From Pelecanus crispus (lineage: Eukaryota > Chordata > Aves > Pelecaniformes > Pelecanidae): a stretch of 64,000 nucleotides of DNA. Positions 52,981-64,000 of this stretch are shown here, piece by piece (positions within the stretch are counted from its first letter, which is position 1; each line of letters begins with the position of its first letter). The notes under the pieces were generated by a model. It was not told where the DNA came from and searched no databases. It worked only from the letters and a program-made list of their open reading frames with translations. The stretch lies in the NCBI RefSeq assembly GCF_030463565.1, contig NC_134675.1, positions 10,127,862 through 10,191,861 on the forward strand, given 5' to 3'. A program made the position numbers and the translations under genes.

Positions 52981-55900
52981 TCCATCTAAGTTAAAATCAC
53001 TCAGACACCTCTCCATGAACGTCTAGTATAAAGTTCCAGTTCAACAGGGAATAAAACAAAACTTCCTCTTTCTCCAGACTTATCTCCCTATCCTGCTTCT
53101 TTTCTTGATCCTGGTATTGCGTCTGTCACGTGGTACTGGAGCCTGGATGCCATCTTCATCCCATTCTTGTTCCACAGTCATTAGTACTGAATTTGCCCAG
53201 TGCAAGCTGGGTTAGAACACATGTTGGCACATAGTGCATTTCTGTCAAATTAACCAGTACACACAAGAAAAGATTTGTAACAGCTTTTTGTTTTTATATT
53301 AAATGTGGAATGATAGTTGATATGTGGTCAGATATAAAGTCTGCCAAAATAAAATTACCCTGTCAGCATTGTTGGAATAAATTTAAACCAATAAAGTCAT
53401 TGTATATAGGATCTATTCTATGCATTGTAGTACTGCATATCTTTGATGTAGTACTAGGAATTATCTGGCTAGAGTTACTGTATCATTTTTTTGCCTATAC
53501 TTACTGAAGAGTATTTCTAAAATATCACCTTCCTTATTCAGCTACAGAACTGATATGTTTGTTTTCTCTTGTTTCAGCATTTATCTTAATTACAGTAAAA
53601 TCCTTTTTCTGAAGTTTGAAAAATGTAGCCTTGTTCCATGTTCATTTATCTAAAATATTGCTGCACTGTGTAGTTTGTCACCATCTCATTTCTATATCCA
53701 CATTAAACTTGTTACTAAACATTTCACTTTGGACCCCCAATGCTCCCTCCCTCCCTTTCTATACCAGCCATTACTGCCCACTTGTTAAATTTTCAAATGT
53801 TAATTCTTTTGCTTTTTCTCATGTTGTCTTTCCCACTTGATAGGAATTTGTGTAAACATTCAGTAATACCCTTATATCCCATGGCTTCTTACTATCACTT
53901 TTGCTCTGCTAGCTGCACAATGTTCATAATGGTTAGATCAAGGTTTTGCTGAGATTGCAACCTATAATACTGATCGCTGTATTCATTGTTTCCTTCTTCC
54001 CCACCTGTCTATGTCCATTTCTAGTCTTTCACTGTAGTTTTGCACTTGATTTATGTGAATCTAGAATTTTAATCCAAATATCTAAATCTAACCATTTGGA
54101 ACAAATCATGTACCCAGAGAAGATCCGAAATTTATTGTCAACTGAAACTGATAGAACATTATAAATTACAGCCTGCAACATCTTGGGCTTAACAGTTAGT
54201 GTTGTATGGCTGTGACTCATCATGCATTAACCAGTATCTTTCTACCTTTCCATGTTGTTCTTAATTTGATATATTTAATTTATTATTCCCAGCTGTATAT
54301 TTTCAGGTAGTACAAATAGCTTTATAGATCAGCTGTCACACAATCTCAGCTACTTTTTGCTGACTCTCACTTCATACTTCTGAAATATTTTTAGGACAAA
54401 TATCAGAGGCTCAGTAGCTGTCTTGATTTACAGTAGCAGTAATGCTCCTCCTCCTCGGGGGAAAAAATATTTCCTGTGAAATCTTAGTATTCCAGGCTAA
54501 TTCAGAATTCTCAGCTTGTTTTACTAGAGATGATTCAACTGATCAATCATGACTTAGAGCACTAATTTGGACATATGGCTTATGAAATAATGGAGGATTT
54601 CTGGCTTCTGCTTCTGCAAATCATGTGTTTCTGGGTTTAAATTTTTGGTTTGTTTCTCAATTTTAAATTCCATCAGACTCATTTTCTTCTGGGGTTTCTG
54701 GGTGGAACTAAATGCCATAGTCCACTATTATTGTTATTTCCAATGCTTGAAAGAGGCTAGATTTCATATTAGTTCTAAATTCAGTAGAAGTTGGTTGGTC
54801 CTGCCATTCGCAATTATAAGATATTGCTTCATTGACAGTCAAATGCAGGATCATGACAACCTCCCAAGCTCTGAGGTCAGAAGGGTTTTGCCACATGAGG
54901 TCTCACCTCCTTGGTTATTTGAATGTTAGTAAGTTACACAGTGCCAGGGAATTTCCCCCCTCACTGGAAGTCAATTGTCCATACTGTTTTATTATTTGTA
55001 CAAAGGAGCAGAGTTTTGCCCAGGACATTGCTAAAAATTTCCAAAGTTTGGGAGTTTGTACAGGCTGTGGGTCATTCCCAGTTGGCAGTTTGCTTGCAGA
55101 CAACCTGTTTTGAAGTTTAATAATATGGACTTGTTCTGTTCTAGGGCAGTTAGTCTGAGTGCCGAAGAGCAGTACTGGGCACAGTTAAGTTATGAGTACA
55201 GCTGAGTCCCAAGTTTTTTATGTCTTGCTAAGCTCAGAACTCAGTGGAAGACAGGCTTTAGGTGGTCTTGCATTTCACAGAAACAAAGTACATCTAATTA
55301 GCTGATCACTGGAACCTTGCATGTACAGTTCTTGGGCTAGTCTATTTCTATGAAATTCAAGAATATGTGCATCTTTAAAATTGCCAGTATAACAGATTAC
55401 TGTATATTGATTTATTCTGAATACTTATTTTCCCCAGGAATGAGTTATGGATTATAATGCTATGATCATCTAATCAGCTCTTCTGTGTAGTATGGGGCTG
55501 TAGAAATTCCATGCATTTATTCTTTAAAGTAGAACGTATCACCTAGAAAGTCATCCAAAATTAATGGAATATTCCACACAGCCCTCCAGCAGTTATTTCA
55601 ATGCCAAATTGGCAGTAATTTTGAAATTCTGTGCCTTACTTCTGTCCTGAATCTGTCTAGTTTCAACCTCTAACCAGAGGATCTAATCATACTTCTACTT
55701 TTAAAATTTTTGTGTGTATTGCCAAGTATCCACTTTCCATGGGATAGACAAGATGGTTTTCAACAGTTAAATAAATGTACACCTATCAGTTTCAACTCAT
55801 CCTTGATTTTTCCAAGAAATACTTAAATCTGGATGAATTATAGTCATGGGTAAGAGCTCCAGGAAAATTTGGAATTCATTAAGCAAAAACGCAAGTTAGG

Positions 55901-57127
55901 CAAGGTTACTGTGTCATGTAACCGATACACACACTGTAAGCATTTATAAATCAGATAACCTCTCTCTAATTCAGTGATGATAAAAAAAACAGAAAGGAAC
56001 TTCTCTGGGTTCGCTTTTCCTAATGCATTAGCTGTTTCAGCAGAGAAAGCCTATAAATTATTTTAATACCAAGTCATTGTAGTGATACTGATAGATGACA
56101 AATCTCTTAGTGTCAACAGGAAAGACAGTTGACTATCTTGGTTAAGATGTGAGGTGAAGCTTTAGAAATATGATAGGCTTTGCATGGTTTTGCATGATTC
56201 TCAACTTCAAAACTAGTTCACTGGGTATAACGTGTCAGTCACTTTTTTAAAAAAAAAACATTTAATTTTCTGTAAAATGATGTCCCTGTTTGTGATGCCA
56301 TTAGTCATATTTCCACTTTCGAGATTATTACTGCATTTTTTATATACATTTCCTAATTCTATCTGCCTTCTTGTATCACAAGCTGATGATTAATTCTTAC
56401 TTGCATATCACATGCAAATGACATGCCTTGAATAAAGAATACCCTTAGACTGTGTGCTCACCAAGACAAGAATTGTCACGGCTCCTGAGTTTCAGAAGTT
56501 TCTATCCCACATGGGGGATGTCTTTGTAAGTAGATAATAGCAAAGGGCTTAATATTAACAGAAGAAATAGAATGTATGGAAGATTTTCACTGATTTTATT
56601 TTTAGCCTACAATGACTGGCAGAAAATAGCACTGAATAATAGATTTTCATCTGGGCCATACCCTAAACCTGGACATCACATGTGGCTCTGGATGCTGTGG
56701 CAACTGCAGCTGTGTTGTCAAGGAAACAGCCTTGTGCTCAGTAGGCAAAACCAATGAAGATTAAGCAAGGTTATGTTATAACTAAGCCTTGGTGACCTTA
56801 TCAGGAAGCAACAAGATCTGTCTGTTCTTCACTGTGCAGGTGTCCCTCAGGAGTGAGGGAGATATGCACAGGCAAAAACATATATGCAATATACCTGATT
56901 TAAATGCCAGACCTGGATTATTCAAACAAGTGAATGCATTTCCCAGTTAGACGGATTAAAAGACTCCATTTGTGTAAGTAAAACATTGATATAAAATAAA
57001 ATTAAATAATAGAAAAGAAAGTAATGTGACATGTTTTTCTGTAAGCTATGAAATAAGGAAGAGATAATTGAACTATGATGAACTCTGGAAGTCTTTTTTA
57101 TCTTTGTTGTAGCTTTATTTTTTTTAA
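52981..57127. other. No gene recognised
   Basis: 4.1 kb of AT-rich sequence. ORFs are short and without known motifs. I looked for GFM2 and HEXB exons without success. Confidence 0.5.
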
Positions 57128-59692
57128 GGGAACCTTGTGGTTGGTGTCTACTACAGGCCGCCTGATCAAGGGGAGCCTGCTGACGAAGCCTTCTTCCTCC
57201 AGCTCCGGGAGGCTTCGCGCTTGCAGACTCTCGTCCTGCTGGGGGACTTCAACCACACCGACATTTGCTGGAAAAGCAACACGGCGAGCTGTAGGCAAGC
57301 CAGGAGATTCCTGGAATGCATTGAGGATAACTTCCTAAGCCAGGTAATAGACACCCCTACCCGAGGGGACGCGATACTGGATCTGATGGTAACCAATGCA
57401 ACTGAGCTCATTGGTGATGTCAAGACTGGAGGCAGCCTAGGCTGCAGTGATCATGCATTGGTAGAGTTCACGCTCCTGAGGGACATGGGAAAAGCGAGGA
57501 GTGCAGTCAGGACCCTAAATTTTAGGAAAGCAAACTTCCAGCTCTTCAAGGAGTTAGTCAGAAGGACCCCCTGGGAGACGGTCCTCAGGGACAGGGGAAC
57601 GGAACAGAGCTGGCAGATCTTTAAGGACACCTTCCATAGAGCACAAGAGCTATCAGTCCCCAAGTGTAAGAAATCAGGCAAGGAAGGGAAGAGACCAGCA
57701 TGGCTGAGTCGAGACCTGCTGGTCAAACTAAAGAGTAAGAGGGAACTGCAGAGGCAGTGGAAGCAGGGACAGGTGTCCTGGGAAGAGTACAGGGAAGCTG
57801 CCCGGTTGTGTAGGGAGGGGGTCAGGAAGGCCAAGGCGCGGCTGGAGCTGAATTTGGCAAGGGATGTAAAGAATAACAGGAAGGGCTTCTACAGGTATAT
57901 CAACCAGAAAAGGAAGGTTAAAGAAAGCGTACCCCCTCTGATGAACAAGAAAGGCGAACTTTTATCAACGGACGAGGAGAAGGCTGAGGTACTCAACAAC
58001 TTCTTTGCCTCGGTCTTCACTGGCAACCTCTCTCCTCACCCCTCCCGACTCGATGGACCACAAGATGGGGACCAGGGGGGTAAAGCCCCTCCCACTGTAA
58101 GGGAAGATCAGGTTCGAGACCACCTAAAGAACCTCAATGTACACAAGTCTATGGGACCTGATGAGATGCATCCCAGAGTCCTGAGGGAATTGGCTGATGC
58201 AGTTGCCAAGCTACTCTCCATGATATTTGAAAAGTCATGGCAGTCAGGTGAAGTCCCTGGTGACTGGAAAAAGGGGAATGTTGTGCCCATTTTTAAAAAG
58301 GGAAGAAAGGAGGACCCTGGGAACTATCGACCTTACAGCCTCATCTCTGTGCCTGGGAAGATGATGGAGCAGATCCTCCTAGAAGCCATGCTCAAGCACA
58401 TGGAGGACAGGGAGGTGATTCGAGACAGCCAGCATGGATTCACCAAGGGCAAGCCCTGCCTGACCAACCTAGTGGCTTTCTATGAAGGAGTGACTGCATC
58501 AGTGGACAAGGGAAAAGCAATGGATGTCATCTACTTGGATTTCTGTAAGGCGTTCGACACAGTCCCCCACAACATCCTTCTCTCTAAATTGGGGAGATAT
58601 GGGTTTGATGGGTGGACTGTTTGGTGGATAAGGAATTGGTTGGCTGGTCGCATCCAGAGGGTCGTGGTCAATGGCTCGATGTCCACATGGAGACCGGTGA
58701 CAAGTGGGGTCCCTCAGGGGTCCGTACTGGGACCGGTGCTATTTAACATCTTCATCAATGACATAGTGGGATCGAGTGCACCCTCAGCAAGTTTGCAGAT
58801 GACACCAAGCTGAGTGGTGCGGTTGACACGTCAGAAGGACGAGATGTCATCCAGAGGGACCTGGACAAGCTGGAGAGGTGGGCCTTTGTGAACCTCATGA
58901 GGTTCAACAAGGCCAAGTGCAAGGTCCTGCACCTGGGACGGGGCAACCCCCGGTATCAGTACAGGTTGGGGGATGAAGAGATTGAGAGCAGCCCTGCGGA
59001 GAAGGACTTGGGGGTACTGGTGGATGAAAAGCTGATCATGAGCCAACAATGTGCGCTTGCAGCCCAGAAGGCCAACCGTATCCTGGGCTGCATCAAAAGA
59101 AGCATGACCAGCAGCTCGAGGGAGGGGATTCTGCCCCTCTACTCTGCTCTGGTAAGACCTCATCTGGAGTACTGCGTCCAGCTCTGGGGCCCTCAGCACA
59201 AGAAGGACATGGACCTGTTGGAGTGGGTCCAGAAGAGGGCCACCAAAATGATCCGAGGGCTGGAGCACCTCTCCTACGAGGCCAGGCTGAGAGAGTTGGG
59301 GTTGTTCAGCCTAGAGAAGAGAAGGCTGCGAGGAGACCTTATTGCGACCTTCCAGTACTTAAAGGGGGCCTACAGGAAAGATGGGGAGAATCTTTTTAAC
59401 AAGGCCTGTTGTGACAGGACAAGGAATAATGGATTTAAACTAAAGAAGAATAGATTTAGACTAGACATGAGAAAGAAATTTTTTACCATGAGGGTGGTGA
59501 AGCACTGGAACAGGTTGCCCAGAGAGGTAGTGGAGGCCCCATCCCTGGCAACATTCAAGGTCAGGTTGGACGGGGCTCTGAGCAACCTGATCTGGTTAAA
59601 GCTGTCCCTGCTCCCTGCAGGGGGGTTGGGCTAGATGACCTCTAAAGGTCCCTTCCAACCCAAAGCATTCTATGATTCTATGATTCTATGAT
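57128..59692 (+). mobile_element. Long 5'-truncated CR1 LINE, complete 3' end
   Basis: The best preserved CR1 here. ORF2 at 57137-58813 starts inside the endonuclease ([32 protein letters not shown]), continues through the linker and the reverse transcriptase ([59 protein letters not shown]). It then shifts frame near 58760 just before FADDTK, and runs open to 59634 in the second frame. The 3' UTR ends CCCTTCCAACCCAAAGCATT and three ATTCTATG units. It lacks ORF1, so it could not move by itself. Confidence 0.95.
57137..59634 (+). pseudogene. CR1 ORF2 (endonuclease/reverse transcriptase), one frameshift
   Basis: Two overlapping frames (57137-58813 and about 58770-59634) that together hold endonuclease C-terminal part, linker and reverse transcriptase with thumb region. 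Only one frame break is seen over 2.5 kb, and no internal stop otherwise, which points to a fairly young insertion. ORF2 nicks DNA and primes reverse transcription of its own RNA at the nick. Confidence 0.9.
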
Positions 59693-60652
59693 TTATAATC
59701 AGCCTAAAATTCACACAGAAGTGTACCACTATAAAATTATGTTAATTTCCCAATGATAAGAATCAATGTTTATAGAACACTGAGATGCAGAATAGTTGTA
59801 AAGAGTTTCAAGCACAGTGTTCTTTAGAACAAAGAATTAATGCATGTCACTGAAGTAAACTCACAATCCAGTGTACATGTGTTATTTCATCCCAGTTTTT
59901 TGTATCTAAAAGAATCAAAATCCAAATGGAACTGAGATAAATAAGTGCAAGAAAAATGCTTAGTAGTTTTTGATGGGTGGGGAAGGAAGTTGAAAAAGTT
60001 TAAATCTCTGTCAGAAGTTATTTTTTTTCTGCTTAAACTTTAAAATATTTTTCTTTTTTGTTTCTAAAGCAAAATAGAATTTTATACTTTAGTTGAATCT
60101 TCAGAATAAATAAGAATGAATGAACGACCAACTAAATTTTACATGCTTTGGCAGAATCTCTGGAGTTTATTGTGCTTTTCTTTTTTACATTGTCACATAA
60201 CATCAAAGGTGATTAAATGTCTTTTTTAGTTAACCCTGTTTTAACTGTTAATCTGGACTTATTTGTATTAACCATTGTATTTTTCTTGTTTCAGTATCTC
60301 TTGTGGTGTTACATGCCCCTTTTAAAAAGAAAAAATCAATGTTAGTTAATCTGCAGGTAATGCCAGATGAACCTTTTTCAATAGTGATACTGTCCAGTGT
60401 CTCATACAGAGAAGGGAGGAACTGAAGCAAGCTGTGAAATGACACATCTGATTATTATAGTGATTTTGCTTCTAACATTATCTTGTGATTTATTTTCTTT
60501 CTTGGTGTCTTTCTTCCTACAGAGGTTAATCTAAACCTGCCCAAGCCAATGGATTTTGTCAGGTTTTGATTATTCTTTTCTTGCATCCCACATCTTTTTT
60601 TCAGTGCTTCTGCAGTTCTTTTGTTTTTGCAAATATCTGGTATTTTGTGGAA
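59693..60652. other. No feature recognised
   Basis: AT-rich spacer between CR1 and LTR-D copy 2. Confidence 0.55.
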
Positions 60653-61761
60653 TGTATTGGGTTTGTGTGGCAAAGTTTTAGTAGCAGGGGGGGCTACAGG
60701 GGTGGCTTCTGTGAGAAGTTGCTAGAAGCTTCCCCTATGTCCGATAGAGCCAATGCCAGCCAGCTCCAAGACGGACCCGCCACTGGCCAAGGCCATGCCA
60801 ATCAGTGACAATGATAGCGCCTCTGTGATAACATATTTGAGAAGGGGGGAAAAAAACCCAAACAAAACAATGGGACACAAACAGCAGCTGGAGTGAGGAG
60901 TGAGAATATGTGAGAGGAACAACTCTGCAGACACCAAGGTGAGTGAAGAAGGAGGGGGAGGAGGTGCTCCAGGTGCCGGAGCAGAGATCCCCCTGCAGCC
61001 CCTGGTGAAGACCATGGTGAGGCAGGCTGTCCCCTTGCAGCCCATGGAGGTCCACGGTGGAGCAGATATCCACCTGTAGCCTGTGGAGGACCCCACGCCA
61101 GAGCAGGTGGATACTCAAAGGAGGCTGTGACCCCATGGGAAGCCCACGCTGGAGCAGGCTCCTGGCAGGACCTGTGGACCCGTGGAGAGAGAGGAGCCCA
61201 CGCTGGAGCAGGTTTGCTGGCAGGATTTGTGTCCCCGTGGAAGTGACCCATGCTGGAGCAGTTTGTGAAGAACTGTAGCCTGTGGGAAGGACCCACAATG
61301 GAGAAGTTTGTGGAGGACTGTCTCCCGTGGGAGGGACCCCACGCTGGAGCAGGGGAAGAGTGTGAGGAGTCCTCCCCTGAGGAGGAAGGAGCAGCAGAGA
61401 CAACGAGTGATGAACTGACTGCAACCCCCATTCCCTGTCCCCCTGCACTGCTTGAGGGGAGGAGGTAGAGAAAATCAGGAGTGAAGTTGAGCCCGGGAAG
61501 AAGGGAGGGGTGGGGGGAAGGTGTTTTAAGATTTGGTTTTATTTCTCATTACCCTATTCAGTTTTGATTGGTAATAAATTAAACTGATTTTCTCCAAGTT
61601 GAGTCTGTTGCCCATGACGGTAACTGCTGAGTGATCTCCCTGTCCTTATCTTGACCCACGAGCTTTTTCGTTATATTTTCTCTCCCCTGTCCATTTGAGA
61701 AGGGGAGTGATAGAGTGGCTTTGGTGGGCACTTGGCATCCAGCCAGGGTCAACCCACCACA
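60653..61761 (+). mobile_element. LTR, family D (copy 2)
   Basis: TGTATTGGGTTTGTGTGGC to GGTCAACCCACCACA, 1.1 kb, same family as 19799-20960, with the same degenerate GCTGGAGCAGG array (60960-61350), one or two units shorter. No matching target duplication: flanks are TGGAA and GTCCC. Confidence 0.82.
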
Positions 61762-63891
61762 GTCCCTTAGTATCACATGTGAATTCATCCTCTCATGCTT
61801 TGGTTTATTCCTGATGTGTCTAATAGTTATTTTGAAGGTCAGGTACAGAGTTGGATACTTCTCCTACTTTACTGTCTGCTTCTCGACTTTTTTCCCCTCC
61901 TTGCATTTTTCCTAATTTTATACAAATACTTCTATCTGTATTCTCTCTTGGTTCATCTGTATCTTTATGGTAATTTTTTTTTTGCTTTTCAGTCACTTAA
62001 ATCCATGTTTTTGTTAAATAGTCTGGCTTATAAGAATTTGATGTGAATTAAATTTATTTTTTAATCTAGAGCTCACTAATATGGATGACCTTGACCAGTT
62101 ATCACTAATTTAGGGAGCAACAAGTAAGATCTAAATCTTCTTTAAACCAACTAAGTTCTTTAACAGTGTGCCAGTAAATTACTGTAAGTTATCTACTACC
62201 CTGCCACTTTCTGGGATAATCTGCAATCCTGAACAATAGGCAGAGCAACAGCAGTCTCTCCAGTTATGCTATTTGTGGACAAATAGGCAGATCAGCCATT
62301 CCCTGCTTATGGACTGAGTTAGAGGCATCCAGGACATGTCATCCCTCCTGTGCATGTGCTGTGCAACTGATCCACGTGTGCATAACAAGTCTAAGATATT
62401 TCTGATGCTGTAGATTTACAGCAGGCCATCTGTGCATGTCCCAAAACCATGTCTCCAGGTGTTCCAACTTGTGTAGTAGCTCTCTCTTCTTCCATGTGAA
62501 ATGCTTGCAAATATGATTTTCTCATTCCATTTTAAATTATTGGCTTAACTTTGGTCCATCTATTCTAAATGCTTTGTACCAAGGAGATATAATTTATTTG
62601 ATCAAATTCAGACATGAATTCAGGACTAGTCATTGGAAACATTACTGTGAAATCAGATTAATTTTGTAATATCAGTACGAAAATTCTGTAATATCAATAG
62701 GAAATCAGAACTAGACCTACAGTACTCCATTTATGTCTAATTTTTCTTCATCTTTCATCTTCTGTAGCTATTTACAGTGCTGTAAAATGGAAGAACAGTT
62801 TTACTAAATCAAAATGTTCAAATTTGGCATATATTTAACATCGACATCAAAACCGCAGAAAAAAATGAGGCTGTGGAAGACCTTGAGTGTTTTGGCTGCT
62901 ATTGCCAAAGGACTGAACAGAGAACTGTAGTTTTAACAGAAATAAATAAGAGTGTAATATGTGCGAGTTAAATTAATTTATTCCTATGTCCACTGACTCT
63001 TTTGCATGTGAATTATATCCCCTTAGATTATGGTGAATTAAATCCGTTGTTGTTATGAGATTATGTGTTTATAGGAATAAAGCCTATTGTATTAGTTTTG
63101 TACTGTATTGTAATATTTTGAATTTGGTGCATTGCTCATAAAACATGTACAAATTTTTTTTCTAATTTACCTTTAGACTTCTGATCTGATTTACACATTT
63201 AAAAGTAAGTTTCTCATGAGGATAACTTAGTAGCCATAAATCACTTTCTGAACAGGTTTTGATGAGTGAAAAGTTCAAACTTGAGCACACTTTTTCAGGT
63301 TATGAAATCCAGATTTTTTTGGTGGGTATATTAATCAACAGATGTGTGATTTCTTAAAAAAAATAACATATAGCAATATGCTGTCACCCATCAGTTTTAA
63401 GTCAGCCACAGTAGCTATTTCTATGCAAGATCTCTAGAGATATTTGTAGTATGTATCTTTTTGTCACTGCAATAATAGGTAGCAATTGATAATCCTAAGA
63501 GAAATCAAGGGTACTACTCTGACAACTAGCCAGAAAAACCTCATGCTTTTGCAAATTGCTTGCCCACTATTCCTGAAACTAATTGACATTTGTTATATAG
63601 AAAATTATGCAAAATGTTTACATCGATATTTTTATATTCCTCTGCATACTTGACTGCACAGTTTTTATTTTTGTTTCCTCCTTTAGTATTTATATTATGT
63701 GTCTTTTGTATACAAAAATAATGAAACAAATAGAAAAATAACCAGCAGTAGGCTTTAAGATCTATGGATATTTTTAAAAATCAATTTACTGTGAGTGTGT
63801 CTTTTGCATAAGTGTGTATGGTTTACATACTGATTTTCAATTTTTAACCCAGTTTAAACTTAGATGGAGAAGCAAACCAAAACTTCAGTTG
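61762..63891. other. No feature recognised
   Basis: AT-rich sequence with no gene, RNA or repeat that I can identify. Confidence 0.5.
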
Positions 63892-64000
63892 TGTCCTCGT
63901 TTTGGCTGGGATAGAGTTAATTTTCTTCCTAGTAGCAGGCATAGTGCTGTGTTTTGGATTTAGTATGAGAACAGTGTTGATAACACACTGATGTTTTAGT
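63892..64000 (+). mobile_element. Family A LTR, cut by window end
   Basis: TGTCCTCGTTTTGGCTGGGA onwards to the last base, matching the first 109 bases of the other + family A LTRs. Confidence 0.9.

Noticed and set aside
52981..57127. HEXB, the next gene expected by synteny
   Set aside because: No glycosidase motif was seen in any frame; it probably lies outside or is lost.

Overview
This is vertebrate nuclear DNA, almost certainly from a bird. It has short spliced exons in long AT-rich introns, abundant CR1 non-LTR retrotransposons ending in ATTCTATG-type tails, and several related avian-type endogenous retrovirus LTR families. A tRNA-Ile/CR1 chimeric SINE at 13926-14061 resembles a type described in songbirds, so a passerine is my tentative guess.

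The left third holds a gene block syntenic with human 5q13.3 (Z-linked in chicken, from memory). On the + strand are the last seven coding exons of FAM169A (201-12020), all in frame with canonical splice sites. Convergent to it, on the - strand, is NSA2 (18490-23652). Divergent from NSA2 are the 5' coding exons of GFM2 (24810-30086, + strand). NSA2 is clearly broken: start codon ACG, lost first donor, no recognisable second exon, a 5-nt deletion, and two in-frame stops. GFM2 is also broken: a TGA in its fifth exon, a damaged donor, and a sixth exon that runs directly into the interior of a CR1 element. No further GFM2 exons are seen. All retain introns, so they are not processed copies. A decaying second copy of a Z-linked block, such as a W-chromosome gametolog, is the simplest reading, but this is inference.

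The right two thirds (30-64 kb) is mostly transposon on transposon. It holds a long + CR1 (37975-40513) facing a near full-length - CR1 (41795-46990), a long 5'-truncated + CR1 (57128-59692), solo LTRs with perfect 5-bp target duplications (GGGAG, GTCAC, GACCA, GCTAC, CTTAC), and two internally deleted proviruses (5892-9265 on -, 48054-52980 on +). Three LTR copies contain inverted segments. The LTR families are mosaics of one another. Six LTR copies keep a perfect TGACGTCA element just upstream of a TATA box.

The only gene in the window that still looks functional is FAM169A, and its 5' part lies outside. I see no CRISPR array, operon, defence system or functional RNA gene. The most notable result is the side-by-side contrast of an intact FAM169A tail with dead NSA2 and GFM2 in a retrotransposon-saturated context.
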